Positions 27,488 through 37,011 of a stretch of 64,000 bases of DNA are shown here, one piece after another. The notes under the pieces are model-generated. The model was given only the letters and a program-made list of their open reading frames with translations, had not been told where the DNA came from and did not search any database. Source of the DNA: CAYUQT01 sp964596165 (GTDB lineage Bacteria; Planctomycetota; Phycisphaerae; UBA1845; JAFGLZ01); contig CAZQTW010000027.1 in the NCBI GenBank assembly GCA_964596165.1, positions 9,518 to 73,517 of the forward strand, in the 5' to 3' direction. Position numbers and translations under genes: made by a program. The number at the start of each line of letters is the position of its first letter. Position 1 is the first letter of the stretch.

Positions 27488-27761
27488 TTGACCGCGACTG
27501 TGCGATTTCGAGGTGGGGTTTCCATTCGTCTTACGGACGAACGATGGTCGCACAGTGTGGAGGAACACAGTGAGCTTGCCGGATTTCGCGAAGCGGTGCT
27601 TCAGGCGCTGACAGATGCGGAACGAGTCGTCCCGGGCCGGTCGGGCGAACTCCTCGCTGTCCCATGCGACCGACAGCGAATTGACGGATAACGACGTAAT
27701 CATCCGATACGAGGGTGACGAGATAGTCGGTCTGACGATACTCCACGCCAGTACCCGCTGA
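27488..27761 (+). pseudogene. Small gene split by a +1 frameshift (toxin/nuclease-like small domain)
   Basis: Frame one, from TTG 27488 or GTG 27500, reads VRFRGGVSIRLTDERWSH, EEHSELAGFREAVLQALTDA and ERVVPGRSGELLAV. It then runs into an early stop. Switching by one base near 27659 gives SHATDSELTDNDVIIRYEGD followed by EIVGLTILHASTR and a TGA at 27759. The joined product of about 90 residues reads like one of the small DUF4258/barnase-fold-type proteins, in which an RWxHIxExHPEL block is followed by a strand pair. The two halves meet without a gap, so this is either a recent pseudogene or a sequence error. The family label is tentative; 27326-27487 before it holds no gene. Confidence 0.5.
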
Positions 27762-27795
27762 CACACCGGTATGATGCGGGAGCCTTGACCAGACA

Positions 27796-27876
27796 GGACA
27801 AGCTTGACAGGATCGCATACTCATCCGGCGGTGTCTCTTGTCAAATCAGCTCGGCACGAACCGATCATGCTTGTCC
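27796..27876 (+). promoter_or_regulatory. Inverted repeat in the leader of the CBM9 protein gene
   Basis: GGACAAGC at 27796-27803 is perfectly complementary to GCTTGTCC at 27869-27876. The right arm directly abuts AAGGAG, the ribosome-binding site of the gene starting at 27890. It could be a protein-binding site or form a long-range stem next to the ribosome-binding site. A TTGACA lies just inside the left arm, without a clear -10. Confidence 0.35.
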
Positions 27877-27889
27877 AAGGAGTAATAGG

Positions 27890-30800
27890 ATGTCTGCACG
27901 CTGCCGGTTCGTCGTGAAGCTCTCTACCGCCATACTGACGGCGTTGTGTGTGCATCCATCCGCCTGGTCCCTCCAGGGTGCGTTGATGGGAGCACAAGAT
28001 GCGCCCCGCGGTATTCCTCTCAAGCCCGATCCGCCGCCGGCGATCGACGGCGATCTGGCCGAATGGTCCGGCGTGCCCAATGCCCTTACACTTCAGCAGG
28101 CCGACCAGGTCGTCCATGGGCGCGACAAATGGTCGTCGCCCACGGATCTGAGCGCGACGGTATGGCTCGCCTGGCGCAACGAATACCTCTTCATCGCGGC
28201 GGATGTGACCGACGATCGTTTCCGCCAGACCGAGAGCGGTCGGAATCTCTGGAAAGGGGATCATGTAGAGCTGTACATCGATGCGGATCCCGATGCAGAG
28301 CCTCAGCGAAGGACACTAGGCAAGGGACAGTATCACTTCGGGTTCAGCCCGGGCAACTTCCGGCGGACGGGTGATGCCCTGTTCGATCTAAAACCCGAGG
28401 CCGTCGTCTTCACACCCATCGGGATGATCGCCCAGGGCGTGCTGATCGCCGCACGACAGACGGACAAGGGCTACGCGATTGAGGCCGCCGTACCCTGGTC
28501 GTTGGTCGGAGCCAAGCCGACGGTCGGTGCGCCGATGGGGTTGGAAGTCGGCGTGTCCGACACCGACGGCGAGGAGGCGGTTCAGGAAAGCCTGATGACA
28601 CATTCGTCAAAGAAGTGGGCGCGAAACCGCGATCGGTTGGTCCCGTGCGTGCTGGCGCCCGCGGATGGAAAGACGCCGACCGTTGTACGGGGGATTGATA
28701 TCTTCACCCCGTCGGCATCCGGCCCGCGACGGCTCGAGCTGGCGCCGGATCAGAGACAGGAGGTGACATTCGACGCTCCGCGTACGCCGGAAGGACGCGA
28801 GGCGGTTCTCACACTCAGGGCTAGGCTGGCCACCGACCGGCCCGCGGGCTACACCGGCGCCATGCGACTGACCCTCAACAGCCGGGCGCTCGACGTCTCT
28901 CGCCTCCTGAACAAGAAACCCACTGAGCAGCGCGTGGACGGCACGACACAGAACATGGGCTCGGGCGATCTGCTCGTGGTGGGCTACGCCCCCGATTTCG
29001 ACTCGCCCGACGCGCACCCGAGTTACGCCTTTCGACGCGCGAAGGTATGTAGTTTCGACCTCCGCGTGACCGACCTGCTGCGAGAGAAGGGCAATACGCT
29101 GGTCGTTCAAAACGCCATTGGCCACGGATTGAAGAACCCCCTCATCGTCGCCGACGGCCGGATTGAGTTTCGATCGCCCGCCGAGATGCCCAAGAAGAAA
29201 GGCCCGCCCACGGGACCGCTTGCCGTCTGCGAACCGGCGTCATCCCACAGGGTGGACTACGCGTTCCAAGAACGCCCCGACGGCACCTTGCACATCGTTC
29301 TGCCGGCTCGCCCGTCATTCGGTAACGGCGAGGCCTTCGGCATCACCTCCGAATTCTCAACCCCCGAGCCCAACTGGCAGCGGACGTCCAATCGCTTCTT
29401 CACCCTTGACCGGAGAATCGATCGCCACGACGAGGCCATCGTGATTCACGACACGTTCACCAACCTGACCAATGAGAACCTGCCGCTCATGCAGCGGCAT
29501 CGCGCCTCATGCCTGGGCGGCGCGGGCTGGAAACAGGTCTGGCTGGCCGGGCTGTTCCCCGCGTCGAAAACCGGAACCTCATCCCATTCCGCCAACCCGA
29601 CGGTTTTCGGCGCCGCCGACCGGTCCGGCGTCGGCCTGATGCCGTTGGACGATGTCTTTCAGGTGCACGTGACCACCTTCAGCGACGGTCGTACGATCGG
29701 TTTGGCGGACAACAACCTGGTCCTCAAGCCCAAGGCCACCCACACGTCGGAATGGGTGATCGTCTTGACCGCCGCGCCCGACTATTTCGCCTTTATCAAC
29801 GCCGCGCGTCGGCTGCGCGACGTGAACTTCACGTTCGACGGGACGTTTGCGTTTCTCCGGGCCAACCCGACGCTGACCGGCAAGTGGACGGATAAGCAGC
29901 TCACCGATTTCGTCCGATTCAAGGACACAAGGTGGCTGTGCTCGAGCATCGACTACCCCCGTTACAAGGGCGACTATCCTCACGGCACGGCCTTCCAGAC
30001 GCTCGATCATTCCTACCGTAAGCAACACATCGCCAGGCTGCGAGGTCTGATGCCCGATGTAAAGCACCTGGTGTACTTTCATTGTTTCATCGACGTGCTG
30101 GACGGGTCCGATACCCGGTACGCCGATGCTCGCCTGCTCCGCAGTGACGGGACGCAGGCGAACTACGGCCGGCCCCAGCACAAGATCTTCACCCCCACGG
30201 ATACGAACGCCTATGGCCGCGAGGTCGCCAAGAACGTGGACATCATCCTGGATCAGATCGGCAGCGACGGGGTCTATTGGGACGAGCTGGAATACAGCGC
30301 GTATCAATACCACTATGGCCCGCCTTGGGACGGCGTCAGCGCCGACATCGATCCCAAGACGATGAAGATCGCGCGGCTGAAAAGTTCGGTGACGTTGCTC
30401 AGTCAACCCTGGCGGATTGCGTTGGCCCAACGAATCATGGCCCGCGGCCCGCTGGTGGGCAACGGGGCGCCCCACACGCGAACGATGAGCCGACTTCGGT
30501 TTCCCCGTTTTGTCGAGACGGGTTCCATCAGCAATTGCACCCGAGCGCAGCTCTTCACGCCGCTCGCGCTGGGCGATCACCTGACGGAACGGAGCGAACT
30601 CGATGCATACAAGGTCATGCTTCGTGCCCTCGACTACGGCTGTGTCTATGCCTGGTACAACGATCTGACTGTCGTTCCGACGCACGTCCACCTGACACGA
30701 TACATGTTTCCTATCACGCCCGTGGAACTGCACGAAGGGTACATCATCGGCCGTGAACGAATCATCACGAATCGCAGCGGCCTCTTCGGATGGGGCGAGC

Positions 30801-30976
30801 CGGCGGGCGCTTGCGCCCACGAAGTCCACGTTTTCAACGAAGAAGGGTGCGAGGTGCCGGCGGCAGACGTTCCGAAGCACGCCAAGGCCATCACCCGCGA
30901 CGGCAAGGCATACGTCGAGCTGCGCTTGGCGGAGGATTGGAGTGCGGCGATCGTGCGGAAGACGGCTGGTCAGTGA
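27890..30976 (+). CDS. Secreted glycosidase-like protein with N-terminal CBM9-type domain
   Basis: 1028 residues. A signal peptide (about 1-26: FVVKLSTAILTALCVHPSAW) is followed by a CBM9/DOMON-type domain at about 45-250: PAIDGDLAEWSG, LFIAADVTDDRF and GDHVELYIDADPDA are its standard blocks. A middle beta-rich region precedes a C-terminal barrel-like part: TRWLCSSIDYPRYKGDY, LVYFHCFIDVLDG, and GSDGVYWDELEYSAYQYHYG, where Asp/Glu are candidate catalytic residues. I know similar large planctomycete secreted proteins but no established activity. AAGGAG precedes the ATG at 27890. It is convergent with speA. Confidence 0.8.
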   Translation: MSARCRFVVKLSTAILTALCVHPSAWSLQGALMGAQDAPRGIPLKPDPPPAIDGDLAEWSGVPNALTLQQADQVVHGRDKWSSPTDLSATVWLAWRNEYLFIAADVTDDRFRQTESGRNLWKGDHVELYIDADPDAEPQRRTLGKGQYHFGFSPGNFRRTGDALFDLKPEAVVFTPIGMIAQGVLIAARQTDKGYAIEAAVPWSLVGAKPTVGAPMGLEVGVSDTDGEEAVQESLMTHSSKKWARNRDRLVPCVLAPADGKTPTVVRGIDIFTPSASGPRRLELAPDQRQEVTFDAPRTPEGREAVLTLRARLATDRPAGYTGAMRLTLNSRALDVSRLLNKKPTEQRVDGTTQNMGSGDLLVVGYAPDFDSPDAHPSYAFRRAKVCSFDLRVTDLLREKGNTLVVQNAIGHGLKNPLIVADGRIEFRSPAEMPKKKGPPTGPLAVCEPASSHRVDYAFQERPDGTLHIVLPARPSFGNGEAFGITSEFSTPEPNWQRTSNRFFTLDRRIDRHDEAIVIHDTFTNLTNENLPLMQRHRASCLGGAGWKQVWLAGLFPASKTGTSSHSANPTVFGAADRSGVGLMPLDDVFQVHVTTFSDGRTIGLADNNLVLKPKATHTSEWVIVLTAAPDYFAFINAARRLRDVNFTFDGTFAFLRANPTLTGKWTDKQLTDFVRFKDTRWLCSSIDYPRYKGDYPHGTAFQTLDHSYRKQHIARLRGLMPDVKHLVYFHCFIDVLDGSDTRYADARLLRSDGTQANYGRPQHKIFTPTDTNAYGREVAKNVDIILDQIGSDGVYWDELEYSAYQYHYGPPWDGVSADIDPKTMKIARLKSSVTLLSQPWRIALAQRIMARGPLVGNGAPHTRTMSRLRFPRFVETGSISNCTRAQLFTPLALGDHLTERSELDAYKVMLRALDYGCVYAWYNDLTVVPTHVHLTRYMFPITPVELHEGYIIGRERIITNRSGLFGWGEPAGACAHEVHVFNEEGCEVPAADVPKHAKAITRDGKAYVELRLAEDWSAAIVRKTAGQ

Positions 30977-30988
30977 GTCGCCCGTCAC

Positions 30989-32956
30989 TCAGCGGGGCAT
31001 TTCGATGGCTCCATTTCCATTCTCACGGAGGTAGGTGTAGCCTTGTAGTCCCCGTTCGTAGCGGCTCAGCATGTAGGCGGACTCTTCCAGACTGATCCGA
31101 CCGGCCCGGACGGCGGCCTCGACGCTCTGCCGCAGGCGGCTGATCAGCGTGGTACTGTCGTACTGGACGTAACTGAGAATCTCCCGAATCGTGTCGGCCT
31201 TCACGACGTGGTCGACCTGGTACCCGCCCTCGTCGCACACGCTGATGTGGACGGCGTCGGTGTCGCCGAACAGATTGTGCATGTCGCCGAGGATCTCCTG
31301 GTATGCCCCGGTCAGGAAGACGCCGATCAAGTACTCCTTGCCGTTGGGGGCATGCAGCTCGAGGACGTCCTTGACGTCCTTCAGGTCGATGAAACGGTCG
31401 ATCTTGCCGTCCGAATCGCACGTGACGTCGGCGAGCGTGCCGCGACGCGTCGGTTCCTCGTTCAATCGCTGGAGCGGGACGACGGGGAACAACTGCCCGA
31501 CCGCCCAGAAGTCCGGCACCGATTGGAACGCCGAAAAATTGCAGAAGTAGGTGTCGCTCAGCGCCCGTTCGAGCGGCTGCAGCTCCTCGGGAACGTATTC
31601 CAGATCTCGGACGATGCGAAGGATCTTCTGGCAGCAGGCCCAGAAGAGGGTCTCCACCTGGCTGTGCCCGACCAGCGACAGATAGCCGAGCTTGAACATC
31701 GTCATGGCCTTGTCGCGATAATCCATCGCGTCGTGGAAGGCCTCTTGTACGTTCTTGCGCGTGATGCTGTTGTAGCACTCGTGCAAGTCGTGGAGGATGT
31801 CGGGGCTGTTCTCCGGCAGATGCTCCGGCACGTCGGCCGATGCGAACTCGCTCACGCCCAGGACGTTGAGAATCAGCACGGAGTGATGCGCGACAATGGC
31901 GCGGCCGGACTCGGACACGATGGTCGGGTGCGGCACGCCGGCCTTGTCGCAGGCCTCCATCGCGTGCGCGATGACGTCGTTGGCGTATTCCTGCACCGTG
32001 TAGTTTGTGCTGCTGGGAAAATTGGTCTGCGACCCGTCGTAGTCCACCGCCAGCCCGCCACCCACGTCGAGATACTTCAGATTGCCCCCGAGTCTCGCGA
32101 GCTCGACGAAGATTCGACACGCCTCTTCGAGCCCGTCGCGGATCGCCCGGATGTTCGTGATTTGACTGCCCAGGTGGAAGTGCAGGAGCTGGAGGCAGTC
32201 GATTGCCTCGCTGGCCTTCAGATACTCGGCCGCGCGGACGAGTTCGGTGATCGTCAGGCCGAACTTGCTGCGGTCGCCGCCCGAACCTTCCCATCGACCG
32301 GAGCCGCGACTCGTCAATTTCACCCGGACCCCGATCATCGGCTTGACGTCCAGCTTGCGCGCGGCGTCCAGAATCAGCTCCAACTCGCTGAATTTTTCGA
32401 CGACAGGAATGATTCGCCGGCCGATCTTGGTGGCCAGCAGGACCATTTCCACGAATTCGCTGTCTTTGTAACCGTTGCAGATGATCAGCGGGTCGGGGCT
32501 GTCCAGCATGGCCAGCACCGCCAGCAATTCCGGTTTGCTGCCGGCTTCGAGGCCGAAGTGATAAGGACGGCCGTAGCGGATGATTTCCTCGACCACGTGG
32601 CGCTGCTGGTTGACTTTGATCGGATACACGCCCATGTACTGCCCGGCGTAGTTGTAGGACTGGATCGCCGTCTGGAACGCGCCGTGGAGCGTTTCGATCC
32701 GATCGCGGAGAATGTCGCTGAAGCGCAATAGCATCGGCAATTCGATGCCGCGGCGGACGAGGGCGTCGACGAGTTCCTTGAGGTCGAGGCGAGGACCCGT
32801 GGCGCCGCGCGGCATGACTTCGATGTGACCCTTCTCGTTGATATCGAAGTAGCTCTTGCCCCAATTCGCGATGTTGTAGAGTTCGAGCGAGTCCTGGATG
32901 CGCCAGTTGCGCATCGCATCATACGTGCCCGAGTTGACCAGCTTGGCTCTGCCCAA
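30989..32956 (-). CDS. speA: Biosynthetic arginine decarboxylase
   Basis: About 655 residues, the normal length for SpeA, which converts arginine to agmatine in polyamine synthesis using PLP. The N terminus WRIQDSLELYNIANWG is characteristic. QYMGVYPIKVNQQRHVVEEI contains the PLP lysine. LHFHLGSQITNIRAIRDG and LKYLDVGGGLAVDYDGSQ are fold-III decarboxylase blocks, and IVSESGRAIVAHHSVLI completes the set. The start is probably TTG at 32956, with AGGGGAAACACG before it; ATG at 32914 is an alternative. An 8-bp hairpin lies in the leader. A putrescine-oxidase-like DAO protein is encoded 26 kb away. Confidence 0.94.
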   Translation of the reverse strand: MGRAKLVNSGTYDAMRNWRIQDSLELYNIANWGKSYFDINEKGHIEVMPRGATGPRLDLKELVDALVRRGIELPMLLRFSDILRDRIETLHGAFQTAIQSYNYAGQYMGVYPIKVNQQRHVVEEIIRYGRPYHFGLEAGSKPELLAVLAMLDSPDPLIICNGYKDSEFVEMVLLATKIGRRIIPVVEKFSELELILDAARKLDVKPMIGVRVKLTSRGSGRWEGSGGDRSKFGLTITELVRAAEYLKASEAIDCLQLLHFHLGSQITNIRAIRDGLEEACRIFVELARLGGNLKYLDVGGGLAVDYDGSQTNFPSSTNYTVQEYANDVIAHAMEACDKAGVPHPTIVSESGRAIVAHHSVLILNVLGVSEFASADVPEHLPENSPDILHDLHECYNSITRKNVQEAFHDAMDYRDKAMTMFKLGYLSLVGHSQVETLFWACCQKILRIVRDLEYVPEELQPLERALSDTYFCNFSAFQSVPDFWAVGQLFPVVPLQRLNEEPTRRGTLADVTCDSDGKIDRFIDLKDVKDVLELHAPNGKEYLIGVFLTGAYQEILGDMHNLFGDTDAVHISVCDEGGYQVDHVVKADTIREILSYVQYDSTTLISRLRQSVEAAVRAGRISLEESAYMLSRYERGLQGYTYLRENGNGAIEMPR

Positions 32957-32987
32957 CGTGTTTCCCCTTTCAAGCCGTAAAGCTGTA

Positions 32988-33015
32988 GGGTCCGCGGTTC
33001 TTCCCTTGCGGACCC
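32988..33015 (-). promoter_or_regulatory. Hairpin in the speA leader
   Basis: GGGTCCGC at 32988-32995 and GCGGACCC at 33008-33015 form a perfect 8-bp stem with a 12-base loop, 32-59 bases upstream of the speA start. There is no following T-run, so it is not a simple terminator; it may act in the leader RNA. Confidence 0.45.
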
Positions 33016-33466
33016 TTCCGTTGGCCCTCCTGGCTCTTCGCCGAACTCATCGTGCGTCCGATGCAGGATGCAATCTGTCTTTGAACAATTATCGTCATCA
33101 CAAGGTCGTTTGTCAGCGCCAATCCGCTTTTCTTTGAAAAAAAGTGTCAAGCGGGTCGCCGTGTGCTTTCCCTTCAGGGGCCGTCTCCGACGGCGATCTT
33201 TCGTCGGATGCCGCGCCCGGCTCGACGTCGCCGGCCGACGACGCGGGCATGCGTTGCCCGACACGTCCGCGCCGGGCCTTCGCTTCGCTCGAGCATGCCA
33301 TCCAACTCCGCATCGTCTTGGGGCGACTCGCCCGGCACGGCCGGCATTCGGCGGCATCCGCAAAACGCCTTGTCGTCGCCCATCCCGACGCCCTAAGATG
33401 CGCGCTCGGCGCTTTCCGGGCACGCGGACGCCCTGCGAAGAACACACCAAGAAGACGGAGCCGACT
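33016..33466. other. Non-coding gap between divergent speA and glycosidase genes
   Basis: Frames are open here on both strands because of high GC, but none has a convincing ribosome-binding site or recognisable protein. It presumably holds the promoters of the two divergent genes; I see no clear hexamer pair. Confidence 0.45.
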
Positions 33467-35897
33467 ATGTCTCATTGCGCGCTGCTCAATTGCCTCCTGT
33501 ATGTTGCCTATCCAAGCGCAGACATGTTGCCGTCGTTGACGATGGGAACGACGTTGCCGGTCCGGGACGGTGTCGTCTCACAATGCGACGTGGTCTACAC
33601 CACACTGTCGGTACGGCCATGGGAGGCAATGCCTACCGGCGGCGGCGACCTGTCGGCCATGGTCCGGTTCGACGGTGACCTTCACCTGCACCTGACCAAG
33701 TCCGACGCCTGGGGTTTCTGGGCCCCGCCGGACGCCAAGCCGGGCTCGCGATTCTTCAACAACGTCAGCCCCGGACACGTGCGCCTGATCTTCGGTGACC
33801 GGGGAAGAGAGGCCGCCAATCGATTCTTTCGCCAACGGCTGGACGTGCGCCGTGGCCGCGTTGTCATCGAGCTCGCAGACGAGAAGGAGCCCGTCCAACT
33901 CACAGTCTGGGGGCACCCCCGGCGAAAAACCCTCATCATCGAGGTCTTTGACCCCAAAGGGTTGCTTCCGCCCACCACCATCGAGTTGACCGAGTGGCGC
34001 GATACGATGAAGGTCGGCGCCTCAGGCGGCACGCTCCACGCCTGCGAGATCCATACGCGGCCCGCCCGCCCGCACCTGGCCAACACGGGCATGCAGGCCT
34101 ATTTCGACGACACCCACGACCCCCCTGAAAGGTCGCGGAACCGCCGTGGCGATCGGCGTATCGGGGGCCATGCCGACGGACGGATCGGTCAGCAATCAGA
34201 CGGCCACACTCAAGCTGCCCGACAATCGCCCGCCGCGGTATCACATCATCGTCGCCGCAGCCGTCACACCGTCCGGCAGTGGCCAGGATCCTCTCGCCGT
34301 CGCCCGTTCCGAACTTGTGGAGGTGAAGAAGGCTCCGGTCGATACGCTGCGGGCTGAACACGAGGCCTGGTGGCGCGAGTACTGGAGCCGTTCGTTTCTG
34401 AATGTCACGAGTCCCGACAAGTCCGCTGAACGCCTTGTTCGCGCGTACTATGTTCACATGTACACCCTCGGCTGCGTCGGCCGCGGCGCTGTCCCTCCTA
34501 AATGGGACGGCGGACCCGGCTTGATGCGCGGCGACGAGCGGGCGTGGGGGCTGTCCGAGTGGGTCCAGGAGATCCGTTTCACCTACATGCCCCTCTACGC
34601 GGCCAACCGACTCGAAATCGCCCGCGGGCTCGCCGATCGCTACTCCCGCATGGTGCCCTATCTGCTTGAGCAGACCCGGATGATGTGGGGGATCCCCGGG
34701 TTGTGGATCCCCGAAACGGTTTCGCCGTGGGGTCATGCCGAGGATTGGGTCCTCAAGGACGATGGCCGCGGCGCCGCGGGCGATCATTTCCAGCGGTGGG
34801 ACCCCAAAACGGCCCCACACGGACGGTTCGAGCTGTATAACCCTTACGTCGGCTTCCTCTTTACGGCAGGGCTTGAGATTTGCCATCACTACCTGACCTA
34901 TTACCGATACAGCGGCGACGAGGCCTTCGCACGCGATCAGGCGTACCCGGTTGTCCGGGGGGTCTGCGAATTCGTCGCGGGATTAATGCGAAAGGGTCCC
35001 GACGGCCGCTACCACCTCGACCCGGCTAACGCCCTGGAGACGTGGTGGCTCGTCCGCGACCCGTCGGACACGCTCGATGGGGTCCGGGCGATCTTCCCAG
35101 AGTTCATCAAGCTGGCCGAGGCCTATGGCCGCGATGCCGAATTGCGGGGCAGGTGCGACGAAATCCTGGCCGATCTGCCCGAACCCCCGCGAGGCGTGTG
35201 GGGCGAAGACGGCAAAGTGGACCCGACAGTCGATGCCTACGCCCCCGCCGCCGCCAAGGGCAAGGACCCCGGTCGGCGAAATGCCGAAAACCCGGCCCTG
35301 TACCGCGTCTACCCCTTCGGCCTCAGCGGGATCGGTTCGCCGGACTTCGACCGCGCCAAACGGACGTTCGAGCATCGCATCTGCTCGTTGGGTAACGGCT
35401 GGTCGATGGACCCGATCTGGGCCGCCCGGCTTGGATTGGGCGACGAGGCGAGCAAGCTGCTCGCCGAGCATGCCAAGCGGTACAACCGGTTCCGATACGG
35501 TGGCTGGACAAGCAACGATTCGCAGGTCTTCCCGGACCGGCTTTCGGTCGCCCCGTTCCTAGACGCCGGCGGGCTGAGCGCGTTCGGCCTCCAGGAATGC
35601 CTCCTTCAGAGCCACAACGGGTTGATCCGCCTGATCCCGGCGGTGGCCGCGGATTGGTCCGGAGAGTTCGAGCTTCGGGCCGAGGGCGGATTCCTGGTCC
35701 AAGCAACCTTCCAGCCCGGCCGACAAGTCGGTCCCGTCAGGATCACCAGCCTCCTGGGCCGCCCGTGTGTAATCGCCAATCCCTACGCCAGCCAATGCGT
35801 CGTCCGAACGGCGGATCGGATCGTGTCGAAGAGCGATGCTCGGATGATTCGATTCGAAACGGAGCCCGGCGATGTCCACATCCTTCGACCGGAGTGA
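33467..35897 (+). pseudogene. Six-hairpin glycosidase-like gene (GH95/DUF5703-like) interrupted by a +1 frameshift
   Basis: The first frame starts at ATG 33467 (GAAGACGGAG upstream) and encodes an N-terminal beta-sandwich: TLPVRDGVVSQCDVVYTTLS, WEAMPTGGGDLSAMVRFDG and GRVVIELADEKEPVQLTVWG. It runs out of frame at a CCCCCC tract at 34120-34125. From there the +1 frame continues as LKGRGTAVAIGVSGAMPTDG to 35897 with an (alpha/alpha)6-barrel part: GIPGLWIPETVSPWGHAED, YRYSGDEAFARDQAYPVVRG and ICSLGNGWSMDPIWAARLGL. Removing one C gives a seamless product of about 809 residues. The layout matches GH95-like fucosidase/galactosidase relatives and DUF5703 proteins. It may be a recent mutation, phase-variable tract or sequence error. 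Confidence 0.75.
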
Positions 35898-36022
35898 ACT
35901 CGCCACCCCATGAATCGGCCCGTAATAACTTGCCGCAACCCGTAATGCGAAGGCTTTGCGCGTTCCCTCTGCAAATTGCCTCAGGCTATGATGACGTCAA
36001 CCGGAGGGACAGAGGGCGATTT

Positions 36023-36691
36023 ATGCCGCAAAGCGTTCCCAACCTGGACGGGGGAGTGCTCCGTCGCATCGGAAACCGAGTCCCATGGTTGAGACCCTGG
36101 AAACGCTTGTTATTCGGGTACACCGTGCGATTCCTGCTGTCGAGCCGCGCGCTGACCGACGACGACATCCGAGAGGCGCCCGCTACCGACTTCGGCGATC
36201 TGACCTTTCGCACAGGAACCCAAGCCGATGTGCCTGATCTCTGCGCGACCTGGCCACCCGAATTCGAGCCCATGCCCGTTCAACGTCTTGCCGAGGTCTT
36301 CCGACAAAGGCTACGTTCAAGTGTGCCCTGCGTAGTGGCCTGTCGACATGGGCACGTTGTCGGCGCGACCTGGATCATGCCTCGCCAGGGTCTGCTGGCG
36401 GAGATTGACCTGCCGGACGGTGACAGTATGTGTGAACTGCGCAATACCCATTTAGCACCGGAGGTTAGGGGACGAGGCGGTGGCACAATGCTTCGTCGCC
36501 ATGCGATCCATGCCGCGGCAAGGTTGGGATTCAAGCGCGTGTACATACTGAACGAGTGTCGAACCGATCGGGCCGCAGCGGTTGCAAGTGCAATCAAGGC
36601 GGGCTTCGAAGTCTTGGGAACACTCTGCGTCCGCAAGAGGCTCGGACGCACAACCATATACGTCGAGCCCAGCCATGGTGCAAAGCTGTGA
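36023..36691 (+). CDS. GNAT-family N-acetyltransferase
   Basis: About 222 residues. The acetyltransferase domain occupies about 60-215, with FRTGTQADVPDLCATWPPEF, LRNTHLAPEVRGRGGGTMLR carrying the acetyl-CoA pyrophosphate-binding RGRGGG loop, and KRVYILNECRTDRAAAVASA near the end. The first 60 residues contain a hydrophobic/basic stretch (PWKRLLFGYTVRFLLSSRAL) that may lie along the membrane. The substrate is unknown. ATG 36023 with GAGGG upstream is preferred; an ATG at 35945 is possible. Confidence 0.75.
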   Translation: MPQSVPNLDGGVLRRIGNRVPWLRPWKRLLFGYTVRFLLSSRALTDDDIREAPATDFGDLTFRTGTQADVPDLCATWPPEFEPMPVQRLAEVFRQRLRSSVPCVVACRHGHVVGATWIMPRQGLLAEIDLPDGDSMCELRNTHLAPEVRGRGGGTMLRRHAIHAAARLGFKRVYILNECRTDRAAAVASAIKAGFEVLGTLCVRKRLGRTTIYVEPSHGAKL

Positions 36692-37011
36692 CTCGGCAGG
36701 CATTCTACGACCTTTCACCGGAAACGGATTCAATGGCCGTGCCCGACGCCCCCTGGGTCGCAAGATGTTCATGCGTCTCTGGACGACGAGAGATGGCCCG
36801 GCGGGGTATGGCACTGAGCCGGTTGGGGGCAATTCACGATGAGTCGTAGCGGCCTGCGCCTCGCAGGGCGAACGGCGGCTGGCGAGGCGACGGTCGCTCA
36901 ACCCAGCGCGAACCGCACCAATGCCCCTCGATGTTCGATCGTCTTCCGTTCGAGCCATGGGGGTGTGACAATGTTCCACAGGGGCACCTTCGTAGTCGAG
37001 GAGTCATGCAC
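36692..37011. other. Non-coding gap after the GNAT gene
   Basis: No supported gene. CCTGCG at 36853-36858 and CGCAGG at 36862-36867 form a tight 6-bp hairpin, possibly a weak terminator for the GNAT gene. Confidence 0.4.

Noticed and set aside
31208..32731. A 507-codon plus-strand frame opposite speA
   Set aside because: Antisense shadow; speA motifs are complete on the other strand.
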